This document shows, piece after piece, positions 12,705 to 25,437 of a stretch of 64,000 nt of DNA; position 1 is the stretch's first letter, and each line of letters opens with the position of its first letter. A program made the position numbers and the translations under genes. The notes under the pieces are model-generated. The model was not told the DNA's origin. It saw only the letters and a list, made by a program, of their open reading frames with translations, and made no database searches. The DNA is from Erpobdella octoculata (taxonomy: Eukaryota > Annelida > Clitellata > Hirudinida > Erpobdellidae), in contig OZ022239.1 in assembly GCA_963978895.1 (NCBI GenBank), positions 17,721,389 to 17,785,388 of the forward strand, in the 5' to 3' direction.

Positions 12705-14139
12705 TAGGGATGTCACGGGTACCCGAACCCGAGTTCGGTACTACCCGGTCTTTTTCTGATACCCGAACCCGAACTCGAACCCGAAAGTGTGAAAATTTGA
12801 TACCCGAACCCGAAAATGTGAAAACTTGATACCCGAACCCGAACCCGAAAATAAGAAAACTTGATACCCGAACCCGAACTCGAACCCGAAAATGTGAAAA
12901 CTTGATACCCGAACTCGAACCCGAACCCGAAAATTCATAAGCCTAATACCCGAACTCGGAGTTGTGAACAAATAAATTTTTTTAGTAAATAAATATTTAT
13001 TCCAGTTTTAAAAATAGCAACACAAACAGAGTTTTCATAACTTTTCTAGTTTATTAAAAATGAAATAGTATTAGGAACCGATTTATTAGTGATTGTGTAA
13101 GCTAGACCACTAATCCGTTTGATTATCAGGCGGACCGAGCTGCGAACAAACTAAAATAATTAAGCCTTCTTTGGTCGAAGAAATCGCGGATAGCCATGAC
13201 TCTAAACTTTTTACTTCAGTTATATAACCTTATATTTATTCATTCATATACTCAAAGTTTTTCTGATATAACAAAGACCCTTTGTTATAAAGATAATCTT
13301 GCATAATCCTAAACTTTAACTGGCAAAGTCTATAAATGATCTATGAGTCACAGTCATTTTATTGGCAAATGTGTAAGCTAGGACACTAATCCGCCTGATT
13401 ACCCAACCGGACCGAGCCGCGAAAAAAATTATTAAATTACAATAATTTAAAAGGTAACGTATTATACTAATCGCAAGCCATGCAAGTTTTGTATTATCAC
13501 CTTTGCGTAACAAATAACACAAATAGGTCATTTTAATGCGCCTAATTGTCTGGCCGGACCGAGCCACGAACGAACTAAAACAATTAAGCCTCCTTCGGCC
13601 AAAGAAATCACATTATTTGGAAAGCTAAAAAAATAACTTGTTAGAGTATATGAATGAATAAATATAAGGTTATATAACTGAAGTAAAAAGTTTAGAGTCA
13701 TGGCTATCCGCGATTTCTTCGACCGAAGGAGGCTTAATTATTTTAGTTCGTTTGCGGCTCGGTCCGGCCTTATAATCAAACGGATTAGTGGTCTAGTTTA
13801 CACAATCACTAATAAAATGACGTATTTGTGTTATTTGTTACGCAAAGGTAATAATACAAAACAAGGATATCTTGATATAACAACTGGATCCACAACCTAC
13901 TCTAGTAGGCCAACACAATTTAGCCAATTACGTCATAGTTACATCAAAATTTTTTGAAATATGATATAACTACTGATGCTTTTGTAGTTTGTTACATCAA
14001 TTTATCTATAATTATGATATAAGAAGCAATAAAACATTAGGCCTACTAGAGTAGGTTGTGCATCCAGTTGTTATATCAAGACATCCTTGATACAAAACTT
14101 CTACGTTTGCGATTAGTATAATGGTTTCCAGACGATTCG

Positions 14140-14397
14140 CCCCCTGGACGGTTCGCACCCTGGACGGTTCGCCCCCTCCCTAGACGTTTGGCCCCCTGGT
14201 CGATTCGCACTCTGGACGGTTCGCCCCCTGGTCGATTCGCACTCTGGACGGTTCGCCCCCTGGTCGATTCGCACCCTGGACGGTTCGCCCCCTGGTCCAT
14301 TCGCACCCTGGACGGTTCGCCCCCTGGTTAATTCGCACCATGGACGATTCGCCCCCTGGTCGATTCGCATTCTGGACAATTTGCTCCCTGCGTGTTT
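14140..14397. repeat. minisatellite array, left arm
   Basis: About 16 units alternating CGATTCGCCCCCTGGA, CGGTTCGCACCCTGG and variants. It is the inverse complement of the array at 15685-15898. Confidence 0.85.
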
Positions 14398-15684
14398 GAC
14401 GGTTTATTAGAGTTAAATATAATTTTTTTAACATTTCTACCACGTTTTCTTAACTTGCTTAAATATTATTTTATTGTTATTTTTACTATGGAGGTAGTTC
14501 TCATACAGGGAAGGAAAGTTAAGAAGGTACTTCTTCAAAAGTGCTATTAATGTTCTTTTTCAAAATGTTAATATCAATTTCAATTTCTTTTGCGATTTCT
14601 TGATGACCCCTTCCCGAACTCTACGCCTATGGTTTAAATTTTTTTTTTTATTTACAAATCTTTTAAGTGGAACTCAATTTTATGAGGTTTGACATTGTTT
14701 ATCTCACTTTATAATAAGTATATAATGATGTTTGAAAACAGATTAACAAATGATAGACACTGCATTTTTGTTGTAAATTTTATTGATCATTTTCCGCCTG
14801 GCCCATATATGTGCGCACAGGCACGCAGAAGTTTTGAAGTTGTTATTTCATGTTCCGCATACTTCTCCCACACGTCGGATAATTTTCTCTGCAGTCTGGC
14901 ATAGGTCGTCCTTTGGTACCTGCGAAGTCTTTTCTCGGATATCAGGTTGACTTGCAGGGTAACATATTCCGCTTCGTTGAAGAGTAGCGGCGCCAGTTGG
15001 TACAAATCCAACTTACCACGCCTGGCACGGCTATTTAAGCGCGTGTGCCATCCAAAAGGTGGCGGTTACGTGAAGAAAAGTCCAAAACTTCAAACGTATT
15101 ATAATGAAACAAAACAGCGGCAGGTAGTCTAATTTACCATTTATAATTAGCATAAAATACTTCGTAGCACACTAGCAGCACTTCCGACGCTTTATGCAAT
15201 TGTTTTAACTGCAAGCCGCTTTTCTACTGGCTTATAATATAATGAACTTTTTATTATGTCATAAGGATTCGGATTTTTTTTGAAAAGACTGATCAATTTA
15301 AGCACTTTCTCATCAGTTCACTTCATCGTAATTTCTATAGTTTAAAATAATTAATCATTCAAACAAAATACAGAGAAAAAATTTAATGCAAATATGTTCC
15401 ATAATTTATTTTTGAAACTTTAAAAGAACGTATATACAAATATAAATAAACAAAACTCTTTAAAATAGCACATTTTTGTTAACCAAAGAAGAAAATAATT
15501 TTTCTCTGGGCTATGTGAGAAATGTCTTGATGGAGTCATGCATTAATTATGGACATTCGTATAACAAACTAACCATCTGCCATTTTTAAATAGGATAGAA
15601 CGCTTTTTTGAATATATATATATATAAGTCAAGAAAAACGTGGTAGAAATAATAAAAAAAATATTTAAATCTAATAGACAGTCA

Positions 15685-15898
15685 ACCAGAGGGCGAATGG
15701 TCCAGGGGGCGAATCGTCCAGAGGGCGAATCGACCAGGGGGCGAAACGTCCAGAGTGCGAATCGACCAGGGGGCGAATCGTCCAGGGTGCGAATCGACCA
15801 GAGGGCGAACCGTCCAGAGTGCGAATCGACCAGGGGGCGAATCGTCTAGGTAGGGGGCGAATCGTCCAGTGTGCGAATCGTCCAGGGGGCGAAACGTC
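15685..15898. repeat. minisatellite array, right arm
   Basis: Units of GGGCGAATCGTCCAG and GTGCGAATCGACCAG, inverted relative to 14140-14397. The flanking sequence (AACGTGGTAGAAAT) also matches in inverse orientation. Confidence 0.85.
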
Positions 15899-16199
15899 CT
15901 GTTACCAGTATAATTTGTTACGTCAACAAAACTTGTATTTTATAAATATCTAAGACTCAGCCTTTATAAAGATTTATTTGTTGACAACTCCGAGTTCGGG
16001 TATTAGGCTTATAAATTTTCGGGTTCGGTTTCGGGTATCAAGTTTTCTCATTTTCGGGTTCGGGTATCAAGTTTTCACATTTTTGGGTTCGGGTTCGGGT
16101 ATCAAATTTTCACACTTTCGGGTTCGAGTTCGGGTATCATAAAAAGACCGGGTAGTACCGAACTCGGGTTCGGGTTCGGGCACCCGTGACATCCCTAGT

Positions 16200-17116
16200 T
16201 ATTAGCTATTTAATAAACAATTTAGATCACGAAGTGGGTGTCATCTCGACTCCGAAGACGCTAAGTATAGTGAATTGGTCTGTAAGTTTGCACTCTCTTT
16301 TATACGTTTGAAAATGGTTGTTTTTATTTTAAATTTTTTCCAGTTTCATGTCTGTAAGTTTGAACTCTCATTTATTTGTGCATGGATTCGAGTCCGAATA
16401 CGCCAAGTACCCCGGATTCGGCACTATTTTTTGACCCATGTTACAGCCACCCCATCAGGCGAAACGGAGCTGCACTCTACATGAGAAAACGTCCCCTGAA
16501 TGGGACCATCTGATGGAGGAAGAATATTTCGAATTTGTATTCCGGATATGGATTTATATGCGTTCAAAGATGGCGGTTTTTTTCAATTTTTTCAGTTTTA
16601 TGTCTGTAAGCTTACATTCTCATTTATTCGAGTCCGAATACGCCAAGTGTCTGTTAAGGACTTTTTTATAGCGAGTCCGCTATAGTTGAACCTGATATAT
16701 GAGCTGGGAGGTATAGGAATCCGATCACGGAAATCGCGATTTCTCAGAAACGGTAATAGCCAGCAACTTGAGATTTTACAAGTACATGGGGTCAACAAGA
16801 TCTATTTCCCGTGCCAACTGCAAATCTGTGCGACCACACTCAAAAGGAACATAGGGGTCCATGTGCCCTAACTCGAGTTTGAATAACAGGGTCACGTGAC
16901 TTTCGGTTCCGGAGTAATGAGCGCTCAAAAATCTGTACCCCAGATTCGGCACTATTTTTTGGCCCAAGCTACAGCCACCCCATCAGGCGAAACGGAGCTG
17001 TACTCTACATGAGAAGACGATCCCTGAATGGAACCATCAAATTTGTATTCCAGAAATGGATTTATGTGCGTTCAAAATGGCGTTTTTTTTTCAGTTTTGG
17101 GCTATAAACGCTTGTG
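16200..17116 (+). repeat. dispersed repeat family R, fragment 2
   Basis: Non-coding repeat blocks: CGGATTCGGCACTATTTTTTG, CCACCCCATCAGGCGAAACGG, and TCCGCTATAGTTGAACC at 16677. The last block runs to GGGCTATAAACGCTTG, where a Harbinger element interrupts it. It continues at 20110. Confidence 0.65.
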
Positions 17117-20109
17117 GTGCGTTGTTAAATACATCCAGCGCTGCATCCGAGTTTTATCGGAGGGATGCAAGGATTGATTGAAAGTGGGTTGTATTTAACA
17201 ACGGCAGATGAGTCAGGCGGATGTAAACAAAATAGATTCGTTTAAATATTTTTGCCGATCTTACGAATTCCAATTTAATAATTGCGACAGAATGTATTAA
17301 ACACTTTTTTATGACTCTGAATCGGAAGATGAAAAAGGTTAGCTTAACCTAAGATGACAAAGGTTACAGCTTAATTATTATTTTAGACGCTTTATTAATT
17401 TATTGGTGCTGAATTCGAAATATGTTCTGTTAATAATTAATAGTTAATACAGCTCTGTAATGTACAGAGAGATACATTACAGAATAATCTTGAATGAAGT
17501 ATTAAAATGTTAGATTAATCTAGATTAATGACTATGGACCTTAAAATCATCTCATGCAGATTTATTTGTAGTATAAAGTTTTGTTTTGCAGCTGTGATAG
17601 ACCAATCTATATTAATGTCTCTTTTAAAATTTGATTTGTATGTGTATATGATCAATTACAAAAATTGGAATTCAGCCCTCTAAGAAATACTAAATTTAAT
17701 TATCATTGTTATAAGAGCTTGTGTACTTTAATCAGTGCAATCATTTTGTAGATGATGAAGTTAAAGAGCAACAAGGCCACAGAGGATTTCTTCTTACGTG
17801 TGATTTACATTTTAAATCCCATTTTCAAATGAAGAAGTCAACATTTGAGGTAGTTTATAATAGTTGAAAATTCCTTATTTTTAAAACTTGTAGACTTATA
17901 TTGTTTTTTCTTAAGGGAGGTTTAGAAGGTTGAAGTACCTAGATGTTGCCTGTCCAACAACTGCCACGACGATCTTGACAGCTTGTTGCTTACACAACCT
18001 TTGCCTGGACTCTGACGATTTAATTGATTTCAAGGAGAGCAACACCAATGATGATCACTCATTTACCCCCTGGAAAATTATTTGAAAGCTAACTCGAAAA
18101 GAGATTTAATAACACAAGAACTTTTTAATCAAATTTATTTATTTTGTTTTAAATAAATCTGTTCCATCAATTTGAAATTTCTTTCGTTTATGTCTAGAAG
18201 ACGTAACATAAGTCCAAAGAATTTTTCATCCCTCTCTCGTTTTTCCGGTTGAGTTCTTGAATTGTCTCAGGAACCAAGTCTAAGAAAACAGGAAAACTAC
18301 CTTTAAATCTATAACGATTTTTAAAAAAATTATAGCAATATCATACCAACTGCTAGGAGCCAAACGGTTTGTGATAGAGGGCCGACAACGATGATCATGC
18401 TCCCACTTTTGTCTGTCACAGCTGCAAAACAAAACTTAGTGCTACAAATAAATTTATATAAAATGATTTTAAGGTCCATAGTCATCCAGCCTAAACCATC
18501 TCCGTCACTCCATCTATTAAAGTTGCAAAACTTTCTACTTTATTATACAGAACATAATGATTAAGCCAATAATCATTCAGGGTTCAATCAAATATAATCC
18601 CCTCACCAACTCATTGGACTGCCTTCTTGCATAACTTCAGATGAATAAACATTATCTGCTATTTAATTGATACATACATTAAATATAATTTGCTGCAACT
18701 CAAAACATCAGTTTTGTCCAGTAGTAATGCAGACATGTGTGACTCTCAATTAGGGTTTCCAGAACATCTCTTTTAAAAAGAACATGTTCTCTTTTTTAGA
18801 TAGGATCTTTTTTACTCTTTCTTTTTTAAATGAAGTTCTCTTTTGTTCTCTTTTTTTGTTGTCAATCAAATAAATTTAAATAGAATTTAATTTTTAATTG
18901 TTCTTACTGTAATTTTGTAACAATAAAAGAAATTAAAAGAAAAAAACAAATTACAAAATCAATTTAAAACTTTATTAATTTATTTAATTAGGCGCTATAC
19001 AAAATAATAATTAATATTAAGAATAATAATTATAATCTTAACTTTTTATTGTCTTTCGTTTTTAATTTTTATGTCTTTTATTGTCTTTGGCGGTCACGTT
19101 ATTATTAATTTAAATTTTGTCAATTAATCAAACGTTTTATTCAAAGATAATTTTATTCTGAAATTTCTTATAACTCAATTTACTCTCAATACTCAATAAA
19201 CTGTAAAATTCATTTTGTGGGAGGATGCCTCCATGATTACAGGGGACCATTAAATAAAGTGTTCAAGTACAACATCATCACATACAAATTCTGTTTGGAG
19301 TCAGTCTAGAGACTCTAGACCTTATCATGATCATAAGAATCTTGAAACGAAAAAAACGTTTCAATTAAAATATGAGGATTCACAATTAAACCGGTTTAGT
19401 ATTGATTCATGACATGATTAGCTTATAAACTATTAAACAATAAAAATAAATCACAAGATTGAAAATAAAGGATGGGTGGTGGTTGAAATTTATTATACAG
19501 CCAATTATTAGAACATATGAGTGGTAAGCACAGTTTATATTGATAAGATTAAAAAATTATCAAGGTTGGTTCAACCATTGTGAAGGAAGATAAACATCTT
19601 ATGTTAATTTTAGAAGCATCAATGTAAAGGTGAACCTTTGAAATGAGCAATATTTTGAGCCCATCAAAAGCCAAATAAAACTTGCATTTAAAGCTAAAAC
19701 ACTACACTTTATTGATTGCTTTGTGAAAAAACTAAGCAACGAAATTTTAAACTATCTCAGACAAAGTCTTACAACCTAGGACCTAGGTGAACCATATCAC
19801 GACGTTTTACTAAAATAAAATCAAAATACTAACTTTCAGCAATAAACCTCTCCGCTTCCACAATATTAGAAAATCTAAGTTTTAAATTAAAATTAAAACC
19901 ATCCTTTCGAACTAAGAAAGTCTCGTCTACAGTGGCGGTGGCCATCTTAAATTTTTAAAAGTGACTATCAATCCACCCTCGATGCACATCCGATGACTGA
20001 GGGATGTATTTAACAACGCGCGACACTTCAACCGCGGATGTAATTAACAACGCTTTTTTACTCATCGGATGCATCGGATTAACATATCCGATGAATTTAA
20101 CAACGCACC
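17117..20109 (+). mobile_element. PIF/Harbinger-like DNA transposon, decayed
   Basis: The termini GGTGCGTTGTTAAATAC and its complement (GATGAATTTAACAACGCACC) bound the insert. It splits a family-R repeat whose intact copy reads GCTATAAACGTTTGCGG, leaving TTG on both sides (a 3-bp TSD as used by Harbinger). Two short transposase remnants lie on the plus strand. No full ORF remains. A block at 17526-17605 recurs inverted at 18405-18490. The rest (18500-19980) is AT-rich without features. Confidence 0.7.
17752..18084 (+). pseudogene. Harbinger transposase fragments
   Basis: 17752-17849 reads DDEVKEQQGHRGF...HFQMKKSTFE and resembles the N-terminal HFRMSRSTFE motif of Harbinger (DDE_Tnp_4) transposases. 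After a stretch with stops, 17966-18084 reads TILTACCLHNLCLDSDDL, like the conserved C-terminal ACVLHNICLD motif. The catalytic DDE core between them is missing, so this is a deletion remnant. Confidence 0.65.
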
Positions 20110-21290
20110 TTTGCGGAGTCGAAGTCGAATATCTCCGGAACCACGTAACCTTTAAAAACCTTACTCAAAACAAACATAGGGGTCTATGTGCCCTAACTGA
20201 AGTTTGACTCGCAGGGTCACGTGACTTCCGGTCCGGAGTTATGAGCGCTCGAAAATCGTTACCCCGGATTCAGCACTATTTTTTGTCCAACGCTACAGCC
20301 ACCCCATCGGGGAAACGGAGCTGCACTCTAAATGAGAAGACGACCCCTGAATGGGACCATCTGAGAGGGGTAGAATTTTTCAAATTCGTATTCCAGAAAT
20401 GGATTTATGTGCGTTCAAAAATGGCGGTTTTTTTTCACTTCTTTCAGTTTCATGTCTGTAAGCTTACATTCTCATTTATTCTTGCAAAGATTCGAGTCCG
20501 AATACGCAAAGTGTAAAGGACTTCAGGTGCGATGCGCGGGAGAGTCCGCTATAGTTGAACCTGATATATGAGCCGGGAATGATAGGAATCCGATCACGGT
20601 AATCGCGATTTCTCAGAAACTGTGATAGCCAGCGACCAGAAAGTTTACAGACCTACTTTCGGTACCGACCGGAAGTATGTGCGACCACGCCCATTTCCGC
20701 TTTTGGGCTATAAACGTTTGCGGATTCAACGTCGATTATCTCCGAAACCACGTGACTTTGAAAAATCAACTTTAAAAGAAAAATAGAGATGCATGAGTCC
20801 TAACTTGATTTTGAATTGCAGGGTCATGTGATTTCCGATTCCGGAGTTATGAGCGCTCGAAAATCGGTACCCCGGATTCGGCCCTATATTTTGTTCAACG
20901 CTACGGCCACCCCATCAGGCGAAACGGAGCTGCAATCGACAAAAGAAGACGACCCCTGATTTGGACCATCTGATGGGGAAAGGATTCTTTGAATTTGTAT
21001 TCCTGATATGGGTTTATGGGCGTTCAAAGATGGCTATTTTCATTTCAATTTTGAATAAGTATAGTGAAATGGTCTGTAAGTTTTTACTTTTATTTATATG
21101 TGAATGGAATCGAGTCCGAATACTTTTTTAAGTGTTTGTGTGCAGTTTTTAGTATGGAACTTACCTATGAGGACTTCAGGTGCGATGCAGGCGAGTCCGC
21201 TACAGTTGAGTACGATATGCGAGCCGGGAGGGATGGGAAGAATTAAAAGAAGAATTTTTCAAATTTTTATTCCGGATATGGATTTATGAA
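20110..21290 (+). repeat. dispersed repeat family R, fragments 3 and 4
   Basis: Continuation of the repeat split at 17116 (TTTGCGGAGTCGAAG...). It is followed by a further partial copy at about 20529-21290 with the same blocks (CCGCTATAGTTGAACCTG, CCCCATCAGGCGAAACGG, ATGGATTTATG). No coding sequence. Confidence 0.65.
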
Positions 21291-23206
21291 AAAACTCACA
21301 CCGAAAGAACTTGATTGTAGCAAGCAAAACCGACTCATTCCGGTTAAAGATTAAAAAGGCTCTCTATATTTTATCAATGAAACCAGCGATAATTAAACAG
21401 TTTGACAAATTTTCACAAATTAGACAACAACAACAAAATATTGAAAAAAATAAACAACTATTATAATACAATTGTCCAAAAGGTTCATCCGAAAGGACAT
21501 ACTCCCGCTTCTGAATGGCCTATAATTGAAATAATATACAGAACCTGACCGAAAAATCTCTATATATAACAAGTAAAGATAAAAAATAATTAAAAAAATA
21601 TGAGTCAACGAACTAAACTTTATGAATCTAAAACAACCGTTACGCTCAATCTTGTACATTGTTTATTTTTTCATAGGAAATCAAAATTCATAAATTAAAC
21701 TCGATGTATGGATTAGTTGGTATCTAACCTTAACCTAACGGACAACTTCGATTAATTTTAATTGATTTAAGGCTTAATTCATGGCGGAAACATTCAATTC
21801 ATGTATTGTCATCCAGAATAAAGCTTTCCTGGAAGTTTAGAGCTCTAGGTGGTCGAAAAGTGAGTGAATTTTTGTTTCTAAGATTTGATCACCACAGACA
21901 AACAAACAAACAAACAGAGAAACGAGTAAAGTTAAATAAAAACATTTAAAAAACAAGTGAAGCAAAAAACAAAGTTTTTTAAAAACATACTTTTATATTT
22001 TTACACTATTCAAGTGATCATTTGACATCCTCTGGACGTTGATATTGTCCAATCGATCCGAAAATTATATATTTTACATAAGCAACGAGCATATTAACAT
22101 TGACAATAAATAGTTCGACGAAAATATCACAAATAATTATTTATTTAAATTTTGTCAAATTGATCTGAAAATTTGATAGAATGCATTGTTAATCAGTTCA
22201 AAAGTATGTTTAAATTTTTAAGTCTCTAGCTCATCGGGAAGTTAGTTTAAAATCGATTGCAAAATTTGACGACAGACAGATAGACAGATAGACAGACAGA
22301 TAGACAGACAGAGAGATAGACAGACAGACAGAGAAGTTATGTTAAGTAAAAGTGTATAATGACAGCTTGTCTGTCTGTTTTTGTTTTATGAAAATCCAAA
22401 CCGCTAGACTCATTTTAACAAAATTTGGCATAGAGGCAGATCTCAAAAGTAGAAAAAGATATGATATTTTTCAATTTTTTTATGAGATGATCTGATATTT
22501 TTTACGTCTATTCAATAGTTAATCGATATTAGAATTTTTCTATTTATATTTTTTTTATTGAGATGATCTGATATTTTTCACGTCTATTCGATAGTTAATC
22601 GATATTATAATTTTTCTATTTATAGTGAAATATTGTTTTTATACCTACAGCGGAGTAGACATTTTATAGGAGTAACTAATTCATCTTCCACCAATTGTCA
22701 TGTAAGTTTTCGTTCCTTTTATTCATTATAAATGCTATTTTTTTTTAAATGATTGATTTTCCGATTTTGTGTTCATTAATGCTGAAATATCAAGCTTATA
22801 ACAAAAACCTCTTTATATATTTAGTATTTAGAAGACTGTATTCCATGTATATCTATTTTATAGATTTATGTCTTCATAAAAAATATTTGCATCAAATTAG
22901 TATCTGCTTATTTCAAATATATAAAGGCTTTATAATCAACGACTTTTTTTACAAACTTTTATTTAAGTTTTAATCTCTGTTTTTGAGTGCTAAAACTTTC
23001 AGCATAGCTTTATATTGGATGACAATACATGATTCAATTAAAAAAAAATAACGTAATTTGAACATTTTTAGTATACATACACACATACACACAGACACAC
23101 ATCGAGTGTATTTGTTTTTAAAAAACTCGTTTTTTCCTTTACTTGTTTTACGGTTAGCTTGTTTATATACTACTTAGAACAATTGCTTAGTTTATATTCT
23201 TTGGTT
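21291..23206. other. non-coding; Helitron-related stretch, GACA repeat and 75-bp duplication
   Basis: 21720-21960 matches the region at 61620-61830 (AATAAAGCTTTCCTG, CTCTAGGTGGT) found next to the Helitron helicase fragment, so it is probably Helitron 3' sequence. 22271-22335 is a (GACAGATA)n microsatellite. About 22481-22545 and 22556-22625 form a 75-bp tandem duplication (GATGATCTGATATTTTT...). No gene seen. Confidence 0.5.
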
Positions 23207-23324
23207 TTAGTGTTGAATTTGATGTTTATATTCAAGCAAATTAATATATATATTTTTAAGTTTGGTGTAAATTTCATTTAATTTTATTTTAACGATTTTT
23301 AACATGACGTTAGTCGGATAACTT

Positions 23325-23809
23325 CTAGACCACGTACAAGTGTGTTTTGAAGACCTTTCTAAATCGTTCATTCGTCGCAGCAGTTGTGATCTCCGGTGGA
23401 AGGGTGTTACAGATCCTTGGGCCAGCGACTGCAACCCGTCTGTTACCAATATTGTTGAAATGAGTTGCGGGGATAAGGAGTGAAGATGAAGATGATTTCA
23501 ATCTATCTTGCAATTTGCTTTTAACCAATGCAGCCTTGTAAGGGGAGGAGAAATATGGTCGTATTTGCAGGTCCTCATCACAAGCCTGGCACCAGCATTG
23601 ATAACTGACTGAAGACTGCTAATTAGGGACTTTGGAAGTCTCACAAGTATAGAATTACAGTAAATTGAGTATCCATGATCTGTCGATTTGCAACATTTGT
23701 TCAGTTTATTATCATTTTTTAAGTTCTGCGGAAGCAACACCGAGAAACGACTACTTTCAAAGAGATAGCGATTGATGTTGATGGTCCAATGTGTTTGCTG
23801 ACAGTACAT
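23325..23809 (-). pseudogene. L2/CR1-like LINE reverse transcriptase C-terminus
   Basis: Two overlapping minus frames cover the extreme C-terminal part of a non-LTR retrotransposon ORF2. The first has SILVRLPKSLISSLQSVINAG and HISPPLTRLHWLKA, as in the ...LLRDLHWLPV block. The second has LLIPATHFNNIGNRRVAVAGP and ICNTLPPEI, matching the conserved GPRLWNSLP motif after the RT domain. A frameshift joins them at about 23510. Truncated 5'; the catalytic FADD box is absent. Sequence to 23207 is probably the 3' UTR. Confidence 0.8.
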
Positions 23810-25437
23810 TGGGAATTTAGGATGACAATATGGAAGATATTGCTTGCTCTCTCATACTGGTCTGTTTTAACTGATCATTGTTGAAGCTATTAAGCGTTAA
23901 GGCTAGTGTACAGTTTAAAATGGTAAAGGTTTCTCAATAGAAGGTCGCATAAAGCACTACCAGAAAAGGCTTATTTAGCTTTTAGTTGTTATCTTTTCTG
24001 CTCACAATACCTGAATGCAAAAATAAACACCGAGGTGCCTTGTTGGATTATTCCATAAACTTTTCTGCTGGTGTAGTAAAGCAGATCTGTATGTTAAACT
24101 GCTCACTAATTTCATGTTTTTCTTTGTAGATGATGAAATACATGTGTAGAATTTAATTTTAACGTTACTACGGAAGCAATCACGTGCACACATAAAATAA
24201 AATAAAAAATGATGAAGCGATATAAACAGAGCAAGCGATGTAACATTTATCTTTTTTGTAGGACAAGAAAAAAGCTTCAAGATCGAAACACATAAAGCAA
24301 ATTCAACATCACACGTTTTCATTCGCAATGTAGTTTTTTAATTTTTCACTCACTCAAAAAAATTGAACATAATTTAAAAAAAGAGAAAAAAACAAGGAAA
24401 GACTGACCTGCAATGAAAATGCTACCTAAAACCATTCGTAACTTATATAAATGTTCAAATGATCTCAGATAAGGCTGAGCACTATTAAATAAAAGCCAGA
24501 AAAGAATTGAATGAAAAAGAAGACAAAAAGGGGAAAGAACACAACGACAGGAAAGCAAGAATAGCGAACGAATCACAAACGCTGTTTAGAAAAATAAACA
24601 TTGAGAAACAATTTGTTAGCGACAACGATGACAACGGCACGATCATGAAATTTACGAATGCTTTCAGTCAGCATTATTAAACAGTAATGTTTTCAATACT
24701 ATTAGACAAATATATTATTAATATTGTCAGCTAATTATATTCAATATCGTCAGCCGACAATATTAATATTTCACCAGCTCATAATATTATCAGGCAATAA
24801 GACAATCAATATTATTAAGCAATAAGAGTGACCAATTTTAGCCCTTTCTCGTTACTACTTACTATAGTATAACAGAATCAAATAAAAATTTCATACTACT
24901 TTTTGTTCATTTCATGAAAGCCAATGAAAATGCAGATCTCTATTGCAGTTAATATGCAGTTGTAAGCAGGAAATGACTCTGAAGAATGCATTATAAATTA
25001 GAAGCTATTTGCAAATCTAAGAGTCAGCCTATTACAATAAATGTGTGTATATGTGTGTGAGTGTGTGTATGTGTGTGTGTGTGTGCAGTATCGTCGGACA
25101 GATGTTCCATGACTTAAAACACAGAATACTCCGTCACAAAAGCGTTTCTAAAAACTGTAAACAATTATAATGGTCATGGCAATAATTGCAAACATTTTGA
25201 AATGTCTCTTTTAAGTAAAAACGTCAGTTACAAAGAACAACGACGAACCAATTAACTTTTCGCAAGCTTTAGATAATAATGAAAAAAATTGATATTTGTT
25301 AACAAAATTCAATTTAGTTGTCAGACAGAAAACTACAGAAATAAGTGAATTGTAGATAGTAGGAAACCCGATTATAGCAATCCTTTCTCAGGCCAGTAAT
25401 AGATGCATGCGACTATGGAATTGGAATGACTTGAAAC
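23810..25437. other. intergenic, downstream of the stathmin gene
   Basis: AT-rich DNA without recognised genes. A palindromic AATATTATTAA-rich patch lies at 24700-24830 and a (TGTG)n microsatellite at 25042-25085. The stathmin 3' UTR must lie in the right part, but I could not fix its polyadenylation site. Confidence 0.4.

Larger units (their letters stand above)
14123..15906. mobile_element. nested non-autonomous element with minisatellite ends, 8-bp TSD
   Basis: AGTATAAT is duplicated exactly at 14115-14122 and 15907-15914. The ends GGTTTCCAGACGATTCGCC and GGCGAAACGTCCTGTTACC are imperfect inverted repeats. Just inside both ends lie inverted arrays of a roughly 16-bp unit (GGCGAATCGTCCAGGG). 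The TSD length suggests hAT. The 74-residue minus frame at 15011-14787 is the only candidate coding remnant and matches nothing I recognise. Confidence 0.8.
12705..16197. mobile_element. hAT-like element with CCCGAA-rich inverted ends, carrying a nested element
   Basis: The left end TAGGGATGTCACGGGTACCC and the right end, its near inverse complement (...GGGCACCCGTGACATCCCTA), define long inverted termini (about 12705-12968 and 15978-16197) built of CCCGAACCCGAA-type units. TAGGGATG ends are typical of hAT copies. A clear TSD was not found (left flank TAGTATATATTA, right TAGTTATTA). Inside, 13080-13260 is an inverted copy of 13645-13820, and 13860-13910 of 14040-14096. No transposase was recognised. 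The nested element at 14123-15906 interrupts it. Confidence 0.65.

Noticed and set aside
14787..15011. 74-codon minus frame in the nested element as a transposase
   Set aside because: Charged and possibly helical, but no DDE, BED or hATC motif was seen; left unassigned.
24002..24576. Cys/Phe/Leu-rich minus frames
   Set aside because: No recognisable domain, no splice context, AT-driven hydrophobic composition.
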